Source: Oreocharis arfaki (Eukaryota; Chordata; Aves; Passeriformes; Paramythiidae). Taken from it: a stretch of DNA of 64,000 bases. How positions within the stretch are numbered: the first letter of the stretch is position 1; every line of letters begins with the position of its first letter. Shown in pieces: positions 21,801 through 33,800 of the stretch. Location of the stretch: contig VZRR01003268.1 of NCBI GenBank assembly GCA_013398015.1, forward strand, positions 3,543 to 67,542. The letters run 5' to 3'. The notes beneath the pieces were generated by a model. That model was not told the origin of the DNA. It saw only the letters and a program-made list of their open reading frames with translations, and ran no database searches. The position numbers and the translations under genes were made by a program.

Positions 21801-24800
21801 GTGCCTCAGGTGCCTGCCCCCTTCCCTCACCTCATCGTTGGCCAACCCAATCCAGAGCGGAGCCTGCAGGCTGCTGACAGCCTGTGTGAGGAAGGCCTGG
21901 CTGTAGGGGTTGGGGATGGTGACCAGGGTGGCATTGAGGGTCTCACAGAGCAGCAGCGCCTCGTGCCACCTGAGGGGTTTCTGCACAATGCGGTAAGTGC
22001 TGTTGTGGTAAAAGAGGGTGCCGGTAGGAGAAGGGGGGAACGGTGTCTGCGCAGGGCTCAGAGACGGGTCTGGAGGAGCAAAGAGACACAGTCAGAGGGC
22101 ACAGAGGACACTCCTGCATCCCAGGTGGGTCAGCTCCTTGTCCATCTCTACCCAGGCCAGGCTGTCCCTGGCAGTGTTGTGCTGGTTGCACCTGGGGACA
22201 TCCTGGTGCAACTGGGGAGGGCAGAGGGACATCCTCAGGGATGACAAGCAGTGACACCCTAGCACCATCCCCATCTGGGAGCTGTCCACCAGGATGCATG
22301 TTCCTGTGGGACACACTGAGCCAGGCTGGTGTGCACAGGTTTGGGGCTGTCCCATAAATGGCTGGGACCAGGGACCCACCCGTCCAAGTTAAGCCTATCT
22401 CCCCAACTCTCCCCAAGCTAAACCCATCGCCCCAAGCTCCCCAGCCCCACCACAGCATGGGGCACCAGGGTGGCAGTGGCAGATCCCCAGCCAAAAGAGC
22501 TGGGGCTGTCCCCTCGTCCCCTTTCTACCTATGCTCCGCTGGCAGACATAGCCATGCTTCTCCTCCAGGCAGCTCCGGTCATCCCAGCGTCCCGTGAAGA
22601 GGGGGGGTGAGCCGTGCCACACCACGACACAGTTGGTCTGCACAGCCAAGCCACAAGGTCAGCACTGCCCTTAGCACTGTTGTCTTACACCACAGAGATC
22701 CTCATGCCAGGAACCCCCACCCTGCAGGGCTGCATCCTGCACTGTCCTTGGAGAGCCACCCCAGCCCACTAAATCCTTCCTTTCCCAAGGCTGGGCCTGA
22801 GGCTGAGACCTTCCCAGGGGATGGGGGTGCTATGGTGAATCTCCCTCACCGACTTGTCACGGGGGCTGGAGGAGCTGCAGCCCGAGGGCTCTCCAGGTGC
22901 CCAGCTCACGTGCCGCAGTGGCTCCCCCTCCACCCACTGGAACTCCCTCTGGGCATCGTGCAGGCCAATCCAGAGGTCAAAAGAGATGTTGGGCAGCATG
23001 GATGTGATGAAGGCTGCAAATGACAGGTGAGGCACTGAGGACCACCCCTGGCAGTTAGAACCCTGGTGGGGTGGTGGGGCAGAGGAGACCTACCCTGCTC
23101 CAGAGGGCTGGCAATGGTGGCCAAGATGGCACCCTGGCTCTCGCACAACTGCTTCGCCTCTGGCCACTTCACTATCTCACCTTTGTTGTGGCCATTGAAG
23201 CTGAAACACTGCACAGGCAGGGGCTCAGGATGGTCCAAGAGGTGCACCTGCCCCCAACCCTGAGGCCTGTACCCTCCCCACCCAGCCACCCTCTGCAGCC
23301 CCATTCTGTCCCAGTGGTCCTTCTCCCCTTCACACCCTCCTGCCTGCCACCCTCCCCCCCCCCNNNNNNNNNNNNNNNNNNNNNNNNNNNNNNNNNNNNN
23401 NNNNNNNNNNNNNNNNNNNNNNNNNNNNNNNNNNNNNNNNNNNNNNNNNNNNNNNNNNNNNNNAGCATCCCTGTAAATGCATCCCCCAGCATTCCCCACA
23501 AAACATGTGCAGGCATGCCCCTCCATCCTGCCATTTTGCAGCCACCCCCTCTGTGCCTCCACCGGGCTGGTGGAAGACCAGGAAGGAGCCATCACCTCTC
23601 CATCCTGCCATCCCCTCTCCCATCCTGCCATCCCTTCTCCCATCCTGCTGGCCCCTCTCCCTCCATCAGTACCTTGCTGAGGAAGGGCAGCCAGCCTTGG
23701 GGACAGCCCCCACTTGTGGCAGCAGGTACTGGAGGGAGGGAAGGCTTCACAGCCGTCCCGTTGCTCCGCTTGCAGATGTAAGGCAGCGCCGTCATGCACT
23801 TCTGGTCCCCCCAGTCCTCTGTGGGGAGGGACAGGCTGGGCATGATGCCCCTCTGCACCAGTACCGGTGCCCCAGCCCCTCAGAGCGCCACGCGGAGCCC
23901 TGCCCTGCCCTGCCCTGCCCTGCCCTCACCTCGGCTGGCTGTCATGTACACACACTTCCTGTCCTTGCTGATGGGCCGAGGCTTGCCCGGAGCCCAAGAG
24001 ACAAAATTGAGGAGGGTCCCATCAGACCACCTGGAACAGCATCAGGAGGAGCACAAGGCTGAGCAGTGACTTGGTGAATGGGACCACTTGAATGCCCTAA
24101 CTGGGAGCGTGTCCCACCACTGCCCTCTTGGGTGAGAAATCTCCAGCCCACCAGCCCAGGATGAGACCCCTGAGATGCAGTTGCTGAGTCACAGCACTCT
24201 GAGGGGTGGGGATGGTGGTGCAAGGACATGCAGGCACATAGTGGTGTGGGGATGTGATGGGGACGGTAGTGTGGGGATATCCAGGGACACGGTGGCTGTC
24301 TGTGACTTACTTGAACCTCCCGTCGTTCTCGTAGGTGTGCAGCCCAATCCACCAGTGCTGCTCCTGGCCCCTGGAGAACTGCACGCCCAGAGAGGACATA
24401 TCAGTACCCTTAAGGGACTGGGGGGTCTTTGGGAGCAACTGAGGCTGCCGTGAGGATCAGACAACCTTCCCCAGCTTGCAAAACCAAGGCAAAAAGCATC
24501 ACTTTGCTGAGCCCCAAACCCACCCCCAGGCATCAGGACCAGCCACCACACAAGCCCATCATGACCCCAGCAAAGCCCACCACCCCCAAATATTGCTCCT
24601 CCAGAAAAGGGTGAAAGAAGTCAAAGAAGAGCAGCCTACAAGGCAGCAGAGCCCACCAGTGCCCCAGGAAGTTCCTGTCCCCTTGGTACCTTCTTCAGGT
24701 TTTGGCCCAGGAAGCGCAGCTCAGCCTCACTGTGCACCGATGTCAGCTCAGCCTGGAACCAGCTGCAGATGCGCTGCGCCTGCAGCCATGTTGAGTGGTG

Positions 24801-27800
24801 CTCAAAGAACTTGTACTCGGCCTCCTGGTACTTCACCCACTCTTTGCTGCCTGCAGGCAGGGACCGGTGTCATGCTGAGGCTGTGACACTCCTGCCGTGG
24901 TCATCCTGACCCTTGGTCCCTGCCTGTTGGGCTGCTTTGCTTTTGTCCCCCTCCTGCAGTGCAGCGGCAGCAGGATGCCCGGCTTCCCCTCCCTCCCACA
25001 ACCCTGCTCAGGATCCATCCTCCTCTGGATAACATTGCAACAGACACCCATTGAGGACATCAGGCGGTCTACGCACGACCTGAAGTTGAGTCAGGAGAGG
25101 TTAAGGTTGGATATGAGGAGAACGTTCTTCCCCTAGAGGGTGGTCAGGCACTGAACAGGCTCCCCAGGGCAGTAACTACGTGTCCAAGGCTGCCAGAGCT
25201 CAAGGAGCATTTGGACAACACTCAAGCGCAGGGTGGGATTGTTGGGGTGCAGGGCCAGGAGCTGGACTCAGTGGTCCTTGTGGGTCCCACCCAAATCAGA
25301 ATATTCTGTGACTGACAAAAGGCTGTGGCCAACGCACCTTGGGTTGTGATCTCTGGCTCCTTCACATCAGCACCTGGAGAAAGAGAAAGGAGAAGCTGTC
25401 AGTGGGGTGCAGGCTGGGATGCTCCCATGGATGCTTCTCCGCAAACCATCCGTGGGCTACAATGGCAGGATGCCCCTCCTGAATTCCACCAGAAGGGACA
25501 GCACCTCTCCCAGTCCCTGAATTGGGAATCACCCTCCCTCCTCCCAAGGATTCCACCACCCCACAGCCCATGCTCCTCCGGGTCAGTCACAGCTGATGGG
25601 TTTGGGGACCCCTTTGCCAGTACCTTTGGGCAGTTTGCAGATCCAGTCCAGCTGGGCTTCGCACTGCATTGGCATCCACTGCAGGGAGGCCAGATCCAGC
25701 ACTGCGCAGCTCCGGATGTCATCGTCATCATAGTTACTGCGGTCAAAGTTGTGGTAGAAGAACTGGGGGTTGGGAGAGATGGGCAGTGTTGGGCATTTCC
25801 ACCAGCACCAGATTTGTCCCTCCCACAACCCAAATGCCCCCTGGACTCACCCCCAGCCCGTCGCTCCACCTCCAGCTCCGGTCCCCAGCGGGGTCCCGCC
25901 GGTTCAGGCCGATCCAGAACCAGTGCTGCTCATGGAGCTCTGGTTCTGACTCCCTGTGGGGAGCCAGGGGGACAGGTAAGTACACAACCCCCTTCAAACC
26001 AGAGGGGTTCATATTTACATACAACTATATATTTATAATCAGGGATTTTTCTGTTTGTTTTCAAAGCCTGCCATCCCCACACACCTCAAGGCAGGAACTG
26101 GGATAACAGGCATGCCGTCTCAGGGCTGGAGCTGCTTTAAACCCAAGCTCCATCCCCAAATTATGCTGAACTTCCTGCACATCTCCCACATCAACCACAC
26201 CAACTGATGCACCTTCTCTACGCCCAACTGTGCTCAGAGAGATCCATCCATCCATCCATCCATCCATCCATCCATCCATCCATCCATTCACATGTGCCAG
26301 AGCACCAAGAGGGCTGTGGGCTCATGGCAAGCACACTCTGGCAGTGGGACACACACTGATGCCACCAGCCTCTCACCCAAAAATCTTGTTGAGGGTGTTG
26401 GCGACAAAATGCTCCTCCTCGTAGCTGCCTAGGCTGAGCAACTGGGCCCCCAGCTCCCGGCAGAATTCCTGTGCAGCAATCCACATCTTCTTCTCTTGCA
26501 GCTTTTCGAAGTTGAACACCTGGGAAAGGAAGAACCCGCAGCATGGGGGGGCTCAGCAGCAGAACAGGAGCAGAGCACTGTTCCCACCCGCAGACAGCCA
26601 CGTCCCAGGGCATAGTGCTGCCATCCAGCCCCAGCCAGGCTTGTGGGGTGCCTCTTGCAAGCACCAATATGTGCCCCTTCCCCACCCTGCACTGAGGAGG
26701 CACGTGCATCTCCACACCGACCTATCCAACCCCCCTTCACCTTGTAGCAGTGACGGAGTTTGGGGTCAGAGCTCCATCCTGGGGGGCAGGTGGCAGTGAG
26801 GCTGGGTGTGGGGAAAGGACTGGGCAGTTCAGGATTGACTGGTGTGCCCAGGTTCTGCCGACAGATGTATTTGGCCTTGAAGGTGCTGCAGTTCTTCACC
26901 TCCCACAGCCCCATGGAGCTGCCGGTGGCCAGGGCCACGCAGCCACCCTTGTTGTAACCTGGAGCGCTCACGAGAGCAGGGAAGATGACAGCCTTAGGGT
27001 TGGACCATTCTGGGGGGCAGTGCCAGCCCTGCCCTGCATGAAAGGGGAGTCTCCATCCCACCTCCATCCCTTACCGGGCTGGTTGCGGTTCCAGTGAGTG
27101 TACATCACCTCATCACCGCTCAGCCAGCGGAATGCGCCTGTCTCATTGATGTCCTGCAGAGCTGTCCAAAAATACTCCCCATCCCAGCCATAGATGAGGC
27201 TGCTCACGTATGCCTGCTCGAACCTGGAGGGACAGTGAGAGTGGGCAATGCAAGGAGCTCAGACACTGAGCCGCCCATGATGCTCCAGCCCTTGGAAGTC
27301 ACTCCCCACCTTGCAGGGCTCATTTTGGGGTAAACCCACCACCATTGGCATGGCACTGACCTGTTGGTGATGGTAACCAGCGTGGAGCTGTAGTCAGAGC
27401 ACGTCTTGCGGGCATCGCTGTAGGGGACACGGTCCTCGCCCAGCCAGAAGCAGGATGGGCTGTGCCACTTCCAGCCCTGGGGACGGGTGACAGAGAACAT
27501 CCACCACCACCCACCTGGACCTCCCCAGAAGGATGGGAGCAATCCCAGGGCACAAGAGCAACATCCCAAGTTCCCCACCACCGCCTCTGTCTTCTGCTGG
27601 GAGGTCTCCTGCCCCCAGCTGCCCCAGCTTGACCCTGCTCAGCTTTGAGTTCTAACAAGTCCCTGGTCCCAGAGGACGTGGCTACAGGGAAAACAAACAC
27701 CCAGGCAGCTTCAAAGCTGGGGAAACAGCTCTCCCTGCCAGCGTCCTGCCCTGGCCGGGGTGCAGGGAGGGGAACACAATCCTCCTCTTTACGCCGCGGG

Positions 27801-30800
27801 GCTGAGTCCAAAGCGAGTACCACTGCAGCCAGCTTTAATCCCCCGCCTTGTTGATGTTGGAGTCTCTCCGGGGTTGGAGACACAATAGTGCCTGTTTTCC
27901 GCCAGAGCAGGGAGCGGGGAGGCCCTGGGTGGTGATGCTAGAGTGGGGAGGGACATGGGGGCTCATCCGCAAGAGAGGACACAGACCCTTCACAAGGGTG
28001 AAGTGGCTCAGCCAAGGAGCCAAGTGGCCCCAGGCTCAGGGACCCCCTGGAAGGAGAAGCATCACTAGGGTTCTACTCCTGGGCCCCCTGAGCATTGGAA
28101 GGACAGTAGGGGCAGATGCCATATGCAGTGTCATCAGCACAGTGGGGAGGGAAGCAGGGGAGCAGCCTTGGGAAAGGAAAACAACCACAAATCCCAGTTT
28201 TTCCCCCAAGTTCCTGCTCCTACAGCCTTTCTACAAAGCTGGCAAATCCAGGTACAGACCCATCAGCTGGGGCACTCTGGAGCAGCATGGATGCAACTGA
28301 GCAGCCAAGAAAGGGGCCTGTCCTGGGACAGTGCCATGTCCCCAGACGGGTCCCCAGCCAGCCCCGGCCTCAGCACCCCTAACACCCTGAGGATGCACTC
28401 CCACACACTGAGCACCACAGCAAGTCACTGTGATCCGAAAGAGGGCCAGGACAGGATCCCCAACCCTAACTGTTGCCTCCAGCTCCCAATCCAAGTGTGC
28501 CTCCACATCCCTCTCCTGCTCTGCCTTTCCCATTGCCCAAAGCAGCCTTAATTGCATTCTTTAAGGCTGTTCCTGAAATGAAGGAGATTTTTAAAGGGGG
28601 AAAAGGCAGCAAAGCCACCATGAAAAACCAGTGGATGGCTGGAGTGGATAGGACCAAACCCCTGAGCAAGATGTGCCTCCTCTCCACCAGCTTCTGCCTC
28701 TGAGTGGCAAAAGTCCTCACTGAGGATGAGTACATAGAGGAAGGATGGTTCTTGGGTCATTTGTTCCTGGCACTGGTTCATTGGTTCATTTGTCCCTCAG
28801 AGTCTCTTTCCCAGTGCATCTCTGTTGGGCACCCAGGGCCACAATAAGAGCTGAAGAGCCAAGAGGGAGTTAAATCTGCATAGGGAGTCCTCAGGACTGC
28901 TTTGGGGACACACAGATGCCTGGTAGCAGAACTTTGCCAGCGAGTGTATCATCCCCAGCACCTGCTGACACTGGGGCTCCTCCAGCTACGTCTGGCAGCC
29001 CTCAAATCTGGCCCTGCATGGCAGCTCTCCTGCATGGCTCTCCTGCATGGCTGCTCTGCTCCTCCAAGCTCTGGCAGAGCCAAGCAGCTGCTGGAAGTGG
29101 GGCAAGGACATGGGAGGAGCCCAGCAGCACCTCTGGGAGTAGGCCCGGAGCAGCTGCTTGCAAGTCAGGGTGCAAGCACACTGGCCAGCGCTGAAAGGCT
29201 GGGAGAGGTTTAAGAGGCCAGCGCTGCCAGACTCAGTGCTTGGAGCCTTTGCAGAGAACCACAAAAGCCACTTCCCAGCAAGCGTGGGAACGGGGCGGCT
29301 TCAGCCCCATGCGACAGCTGGGGAAACTGAGGCAGAGCAAGGGCTGAGTGAGAATCTGCTGGTTTGGTGTCCTCAAAATGCCCATGCCCTGCCCAGAGGA
29401 GGCAACCTGCCATCGTGTCGAGGCATAGGGCTAGCAACCACCTCCATCCAGCCAGACTCCCACATGCTGCTGTGTTTTGGCACAAAGAGAGGCAAGGGGG
29501 AAAAAATGAACAACCCTGCTGGCAGCCAAGGCCGCCTGATGGGGGGGGTCTCGGACAATGCGCACAGACGCGAGTGCTTTGTGTCTCGATTTCTTCCCAT
29601 GGACTCCTCCACCACGGCAGCGAGGGGCTCAGCAGCCCCAGAGTGCTCCAGCTCAGCAGCTCTCAAGGCACAGACCAGCTGGTCTGGGCGCTGCTCATCG
29701 GGGCTCCCCGAAATGGTTTTAGGGAAAGGGCCCCTGAAGCCTCGAGCACCAGGCAGAACCATGGAGGCAGCCAGAGGCTCTGCCACCCCCAGGTGCCCCT
29801 CACCTTTCGGCACCCGTGGTCATCCTCCTCCTTCTCCTGGCTCACCCGACCGGGCTTTTTGCAGATGGATGGCAGGGTCTGGTTGCAGGGGCTGTCGTTC
29901 CACCTCCCTTCCTGCAGCGTGGGAAGAGGAGTGGCAATGAGCCCGTCTGACAGCCTGGCGGATGTCCCAGCCCCTTCACCCCTACCTTGGGTCCAAAGAC
30001 ATTCGTTCCCTGCACCAAATCCCCAAGGATGATGAGATGGATCCCCCCCATCCCAAAGGCTCGGATGAGCTCGGTTGAACCCAGCTGGAGACACTCCCTG
30101 AGGAATGCCTTCCTCAGCAATGAAGATGCTGCAGTGCTCCCTGCAGAGGTGCAGGATAACTCCCCATCCCCTCCAGGTTCTCACCGGTCCCCAGATGGTC
30201 ACACAGTCTTCCAGGCTGTCACGGAAGTTGTTGGGCTCAAAGGGGTGCCAGTATGTGAACCTCACGGGCGTCCCATCCGACCACTCGAAGTTCATCTGCA
30301 GCTTGAGGTCATTTAGGCCAATCCAGAGCTCCTCCACATCTGCCAGGAGAGGAAGGGAGGGAGTGAAATTCCCTCCTCCTGGCTGACCCTGTGCAGAACC
30401 CCCTGGTGACTTCAGCCCTATGATGGGACCGGTCTCTGCACAGAACCTGCTGAAACCCACTCAGGGCTCAGCTCTGACCCCATCGGTGCCAGTGGGCAGG
30501 AGAGGGCAGGGCAGGGTTGGGCAGGAAACACATGGACATTTGCCTGCAGCTTTCAGAGAGGGGCTAGCAGTATGGGAGTAAAAGCCCAGATCTGCAGGCT
30601 CAGGTCCAGTGAGCTACTGGTTTTCAACCATTCCCTTCCAGCACATCCCAGTCTGCTCCCAGCTAGGGGGCAGCAGTATTTCCCCTCCTTCCTCCACTCT
30701 CCTATGGCTCCTTGCTGGCCTCCTCCAGCAAGTCCAGTAGGAATTGTTTTCCCATCTTTTCCTACATTAACCAGCTGGGACTAGCACCATTCCCACCTGC

Positions 30801-33800
30801 AGCTGTGTAGTTTTGACTCAGCACTGCAGGCTCCGGGAACAGCTTTTACATTTGCCAGATGGAGGATGTACCCGGATTACGGGCTCCTGCAAGGAACACA
30901 TCACCTCCCAGCCTGGGACCTTTGCTCCCTGCACAGCTACAAAGTCAACTCTGCAGCCTCCAGCACATCCAGGGACTTTTCCACGGACCCCATAAGACAG
31001 CAAAGGGGCTGCTGGCACAGCAAGGTCCTCCTTACCTTGCTTGATCTCCTTGGTGACAAATTCCAGCTCAGAGAGGGTGTGGATGCTGACCAGGTCACCC
31101 CCGCTCCGCAGGCAGGTCTTCTTCGCCTCCTGCCAGCTCTTTTTCTCTCCTACCAGCCGGTAGCAGTTGGACTGGAAGGGCTGCCAGCTGGGCTCGCAGT
31201 CCACCTTCACCTCCGACCACGAGTCTGGCAGAACACAAAGCAGCCTGAGGGTTTCTGCCCAGCTCTCCAGCCCTCTCCTTGGCAGGGAATGGACAGCACT
31301 CCTGCGGGTGCTCAGCAGACCAAGCCAAAGCCGCAGTGGGAAACACAGCCAAAATGTAACAGGCAGTGCAAGGTGTGGGAATGGCAGCTTCAGAGCTCCA
31401 GGGACGAAACAAAATCCCTTCTGTCTGCATAGGAGTGAGGGCATCCCCTCATGCATAGAGTAGAGAGTATCCCCTCTCCTGGGGACCACGGGGAGCTGCT
31501 GCTCTCCATCCCTCCCTTACCACCCAACCTGGAATGGCACCAAGCACTTCTTGGAAATGTTCCCTGGTGATGACTTTTCCCAAATCTAGGGAGCTCAAGT
31601 CCTGCTCTGCACACCTAGGACACCAGCAAGCTGGGGACACCATGGGCCTGACCATGCTGGGGTGGCAGCACACCCCAATGGGATACAGAGCTGCCCATTC
31701 CTGTTGCTGGTCATCCCCTGCTCACCCATCAGGAACGGGTCAGCCGTGGCATTGGGCTTCTTCTTGCAGACGTAGGGGAGGGCGATGCCACAGTCGCGGT
31801 TCTGCCATCCCCCGGATGACTCAGTGCGGATCACCCCACAGTTCTCCTCACTGGGGTTGTCAGGCTGGTCTGGAGAGTGGGATGAGGAGGGGATAGGCTA
31901 CTGAGGAGCCAGGACAGAGCCACCAATGCAGCTCTCCCTGCTTCAACACCAGTAAAACCCCTTTTGTTATTTTGCATGATGAAGACGTGACCCAAACATG
32001 CCCAGGATTATTTATAGTGCCTCAATGCACAAGAACCCAAAGGGACACTGTTTTACCTGGAAATGTCGATAGCAGTCAGAGTGTCAAAGTATCAGACCTG
32101 AACTGCTCCCACCTGTCCTCAAACCTCCTCCCAGGGTATCACTGTATTCCCCCAAGTGCCTTTGGGTGATGGCACCAGGCATGACCAATGGGCCCTCTTC
32201 CCTCTGAGCACCCCAGGGTTAGGGATGGGTGTCTGCAACTGGGGACCACTCCTCAGCCACACTCCAGCACTAAGCAGGGATGCAGCAACCTGCCAAACAA
32301 GGAACGTCAGCCCAGGTTATCCACAGGGTCAATGAGTGTTTGCAGAGGGCCAATTCCCCCTCAGCACCCTGTGCCCCTGCTCCAGCTCCACAGATGCCCC
32401 AGGCTGTTACACAGGCCCTTGGGGCTCTCTGTCCCCATGCAGCAAGGGGATACCCTGCAGCAGCCTGTCCCACCTCCCTTGCCATGGGGCCATCTCTGGT
32501 GGTCACAGGGTGTTCCTCAGGCCCCACCACGACCAAAACCTCCCCTGTCTTACCACTCTCCCAGTTGAGGTACTTGAGAGGTGAGTTGTCCGACCACTGC
32601 CAGCCTCCATTGATGTCCAGGTCATTCAGCCCAATCCAGAGTGTGGAGCTGTACCCAGTCAGCAGCCCTGGAGGGGCAGAATCAGTCCCCCAAGCCCAGC
32701 TCAGTCCCCAGCTTCTCACCCTCCCAAACCTGGGGCAGACAGAGCAAACTGGCAGTGGCAATGGCCACAGTGCCACCAGCTCTGCCCTAGATGAGGAGTG
32801 CACAGCCAGGCTGCGAGAATCTCACCATTGATGTAGGTCTGCTCATGGATCTCTGTGATGCTCAGCAAGTTGGCCCCTTGCTGCTCACAGCTATTCCAGG
32901 CCTCCCGCCACGACAGCGTTGACTGGAAGTTGAACTGGTAGCAGCTGTTGGTGAGGTGGTCCTTGTCCCAAAAGGTCTCACAGTCATTGCCTGTGGGGAT
33001 GAGCAGGGTGAGCACCCAAGACACACAAAAAAACCCCTCCAGTAACCCAGTAAACCTCAATAGCTTGCTGCTTTGGCAGTGCAGACTGCTCACAGGGGAA
33101 GAAGGGAAGCCCAAAAGTCCCCAAGAGGGATTGGCACAGGGTTTTTGCTTTACCCCACGGGATGTGTCCCGCTACTTACTCTTTATGGGGCAGAAGCCCC
33201 ACCGCTCGTCCTTGCCATAGTCCTGGGTGGTGGCACACCAGAGGTGCCCGTCCTCCCGCCCTGTGCTGGTGCACTCGTGAAACCACTGGTTGTCGTACTT
33301 GAAGGGGATGGTGCAGGGCTTCCCATGGGAGTTGCCCTGGATGGTGTAAATCTCTGAGGAAAAAGAGAAGCCCTTGCTTGAGGATGTGTCTATGGGGGCT
33401 GAAGGGAGATCTGGGGTGAGGGGTGTGGGTTGGCCCAGTGTGGGGGGTCATGGGGTGCCTGAAGGCTGCCCACTCCCCATCACCCTGATCCTGCCTGGTT
33501 CTGTAGCCTCAGCAAGCTGGGACTGAACTTCCCGGGCAGGCCCCAATTGCTGCAGCACCGCAGCCTCAGCTCACGTTTTGGGGATGGTTTGGGTTACAGG
33601 ATAACACTAATGCCCAAGGAGGTGTTACCAGAGTAGGGCATGGAGCACAGATCCTCCTCGGTGCCATACGTCCTCCACTGCGAGCCATGCGCCTGGTCCC
33701 CCCTGTCCAGAGAGGAATTGCCCAGGCGGGCACCTAGATGCTGTGACAGCTGCTCCCCGAGCCCACGGCAGCTCCAGCGCATGTTGACTGACTCGCGGTC

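Noticed and set aside
22906..23799. 297-codon minus-strand open frame
   Set aside because: It spans the 100-N gap and overlaps MRC2 exons in the wrong frame.
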